Assembly: GCA_002436765.1 (NCBI GenBank)
Contig: DJNI01000077.1
Span: 2,602 to 34,065, forward strand
DNA length: 31,464 nt
Source: Clostridiales bacterium UBA6468
Lineage (GTDB): Bacteria > Bacillota > Clostridia > Oscillospirales > Oscillospiraceae
Direction: 5' to 3'
The position numbers were made by a program, and so were the translations under genes. The notes under the pieces were generated by a model. The model did not search any database and was not told where the DNA came from. It saw nothing but the letters and a program-made list of their open reading frames with translations. Shown in pieces: positions 29,904-31,464 of this stretch (position 1 is the stretch's first letter; each line of letters opens with the position of its first letter).

Positions 29904-31464
29904 ATGATGCAATCCAGAACCCATAACTGCGGCGAGCTGCGTCTTTCCGACGCGGGCAAGTCCGTTACCATCGTCGGCTGGCTGGAGAACGTCCGGGAGG
30001 TGGGCGCGAATTTCGCGTTCTGCGTCCTGCGGGATTTCTACGGCACCACCCAGGTGGTCATTGAAAACGAAGAGATGATGAAGCTCATCAAGCCCATCAA
30101 CAAGGAGTCCACCATCTCCGTCACAGGCCTCGTCCGGGAGCGGGAGAGCAAGAACCCCAAGCTCCCCACCGGCGAAATTGAGGTCGTCCCCGAAAAAATC
30201 GAGGTGCTGGGCAAGTGCATCCACAACCAGCTGCCCTTCGAGATCAACAAGAGCAAGGACGCCGACGAAAATACCCGTCTCAAATACCGCTTCCTCGACC
30301 TGCGCAACCCCGCGGTAAAGTCCAACATCGTGCTGCGCTGTCAGGTGGTGGCCGAGCTGCGGCGGCTGATGACCGAGAAGGGATTTTTGGAGATCACCAC
30401 TCCCATCCTCACCGCTTCCTCCCCCGAGGGCGCCCGGGACTATCTGGTTCCCGCCCGGAACCATCCCGGCAAGTTCTACGCCCTGCCTCAGGCGCCCCAG
30501 CAGTTCAAGCAGCTGCTGATGACCTCCGGCTTTGACCGTTACTTCCAGATCGCCCCCTGCTTCCGGGACGAGGACGCCCGTGCCGACCGTACCCCCGGCG
30601 AGTTCTATCAGCTGGATATGGAAATGGCCTTCGCCAGTCAGGCGGACGTGCTGAGCGTGCTGGAAGATGTGCTGGTGCCTGTGTTCCACAAGTTCGGCAA
30701 GTACAAGCGGGTCTCTACCGCCCCCTTCCGCCATATTCCTTATAATGAAGCCATGGAGCGCTACGGCTCCGACAAGCCCGATCTGCGTATCGACCTGGAA
30801 ATTCAGGACATCACCGCCGAGGTGCAGGGCTGCGGCTTTACCCCCTTCGAGGGCGCGACCGTCAAGGCCGTGGCCGTGGACAATTTTACCCAGGCGAGAA
30901 AGTGGATCGACAAGCTGCTGGCCGACGTGGAAGTCCAGACCGGCAGCAAGGCCTGCTGGGTGAAGGTGGACGAAAACGGAAATCTCACCGGCGGCGTTTC
31001 CAAGTTCCTGACCGGCTGCAAGGATGCTTTGACCGCCAAGCTGAATCTGAAGCCCGGCAGCTTCGTCTGCATGGCGGCGGGCAAGAAGGCCGCCGCCCAG
31101 AAGACCGCCGGCGTCATCCGCACCATGCTGGGCAAGCGCATTCCCGGCCACTTTGACGAGGAGCAGTATGCCCTGTGCTGGATCGTGGACTTCCCCATGT
31201 ACGAGATCGGCGAGGAATCCGGCGCTCTGGAATTTTGCCACAACCCCTTCTCCATGCCCCAGGGCGGCCTGAAGGCGCTGGAGGACGCCGAGGGCGATAT
31301 GGACAAGCTGCTTGCCATCAAGGCCGACCAGTATGACCTGGTGGTCAACGGTTACGAGTCCGCCTCCGGCGCCGTGCGGAACCACGACCCGGAGATCATG
31401 GTCAAGGCCTTCGAGATGGTGGGTCTGGGCGAGGCCGACGTCAAGGCCAAGTTCCCCGCCATGT
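29904..31464 (+). CDS. aspS: Aspartyl-tRNA synthetase (3' end outside window)
   Basis: Class II synthetase that charges tRNA-Asp. An N-terminal OB-fold anticodon-binding domain (about 1-110; VTIVGWLENVREVG, FAFCVLRDFYGTTQVVI) is followed by motif 1, the flipping loop region ASSPEGARDYLVPAR, QAPQQFKQLLM, motif 2 FRDEDARADRTPGEFYQLD and a GAD-type insertion (about 350-420, GGVSKFLTGCKDALTAK). 520 codons are visible without a stop; motif 3 lies beyond the right edge (bacterial enzymes are about 590). The ATG at 29904 follows GAGAGG; a second ATG is adjacent. The discriminating AspRS versus GluRS/AsnRS features favour AspRS. Whether it is discriminating or non-discriminating for Asn cannot be read here. 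Confidence 0.97.
   Translation, partial: MMQSRTHNCGELRLSDAGKSVTIVGWLENVREVGANFAFCVLRDFYGTTQVVIENEEMMKLIKPINKESTISVTGLVRERESKNPKLPTGEIEVVPEKIEVLGKCIHNQLPFEINKSKDADENTRLKYRFLDLRNPAVKSNIVLRCQVVAELRRLMTEKGFLEITTPILTASSPEGARDYLVPARNHPGKFYALPQAPQQFKQLLMTSGFDRYFQIAPCFRDEDARADRTPGEFYQLDMEMAFASQADVLSVLEDVLVPVFHKFGKYKRVSTAPFRHIPYNEAMERYGSDKPDLRIDLEIQDITAEVQGCGFTPFEGATVKAVAVDNFTQARKWIDKLLADVEVQTGSKACWVKVDENGNLTGGVSKFLTGCKDALTAKLNLKPGSFVCMAAGKKAAAQKTAGVIRTMLGKRIPGHFDEEQYALCWIVDFPMYEIGEESGALEFCHNPFSMPQGGLKALEDAEGDMDKLLAIKADQYDLVVNGYESASGAVRNHDPEIMVKAFEMVGLGEADVKAKFPAM

Noticed and set aside
29898..31385. 495-codon open frame on the minus strand opposite aspS
   Set aside because: Antisense shadow of a clear synthetase gene that continues past the window edge.

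Overview
The window reads as chromosomal DNA of a GC-rich (roughly 60%) Gram-positive anaerobe of the class Clostridia, most like gut Oscillospiraceae/Ruminococcaceae. This rests on gene content and order: an S10 ribosomal operon, a PASTA-domain kinase with its PP2C phosphatase, CdaA-type c-di-AMP synthesis, RemA, DUF1836 and DegV proteins, a Clostridia-style ferredoxin with a Crp/Fnr regulator, and strong SigA-type promoters and AGGAGG ribosome sites. The species cannot be named from sequence alone. No insertion sequence, prophage, CRISPR array, tRNA or rRNA gene is visible.

Layout. 1-1441 (minus): start of the S10 operon (rpsJ, then rplC running off the left edge), with a consensus promoter and a leader of about 270 nt. 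1590-1802 (plus): a small Cro/C1-type HTH gene ending at a bidirectional terminator. 1846-16449 (minus): one long, tightly packed gene string, cdaA-cdaR-rseC-like-yicC-remA-gmk-rpoZ-priA-def-fmt-rsmB-rlmN-prpC-prkC-rsgA. It starts at a clear promoter and ends at the terminator. It joins c-di-AMP synthesis, nucleotide metabolism, replication restart, N-terminal formyl-Met processing, rRNA modification and Ser/Thr phosphorylation. It resembles the Bacillus subtilis ylo operon, but coaBC is missing between rpoZ and priA and cdaA-cdaR is placed in front. 16475-17829: a cysteine-desulfurase-like enzyme plus a DUF3343 protein. 17929-19537: a sigma factor/anti-sigma pair with its own promoter and a perfect palindrome near the start of transcription.

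19534-20383 is the most unusual part. A perfect consensus promoter drives a cobalamin riboswitch with its own terminator, but no recognisable protein gene follows. About 500 nt of hairpin-rich DNA with two very short overlapping reading frames comes next and is closed off by a second terminator just before the sigma promoter. A B12-controlled small RNA, a B12-controlled microprotein, or a riboswitch orphaned by gene loss are all possible.

20459-21917: a Crp/Fnr-family regulator divergent from a 4Fe-4S protein. Overlapping promoters and a perfect 16-bp palindrome are placed to repress one gene and activate the other. 22015-24010: a cytoplasmic fusion of a ParB-like domain and a BMP-family ligand-binding domain. 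24380-25300: a cell-surface leucine-rich-repeat protein. 25407-28105: murA and an RsmF-like rRNA methyltransferase. 28222-29747: degV and a DUF1836 regulator, divergent, with inverted repeats between and beside their promoters. 29904 to the right edge: aspS, incomplete.
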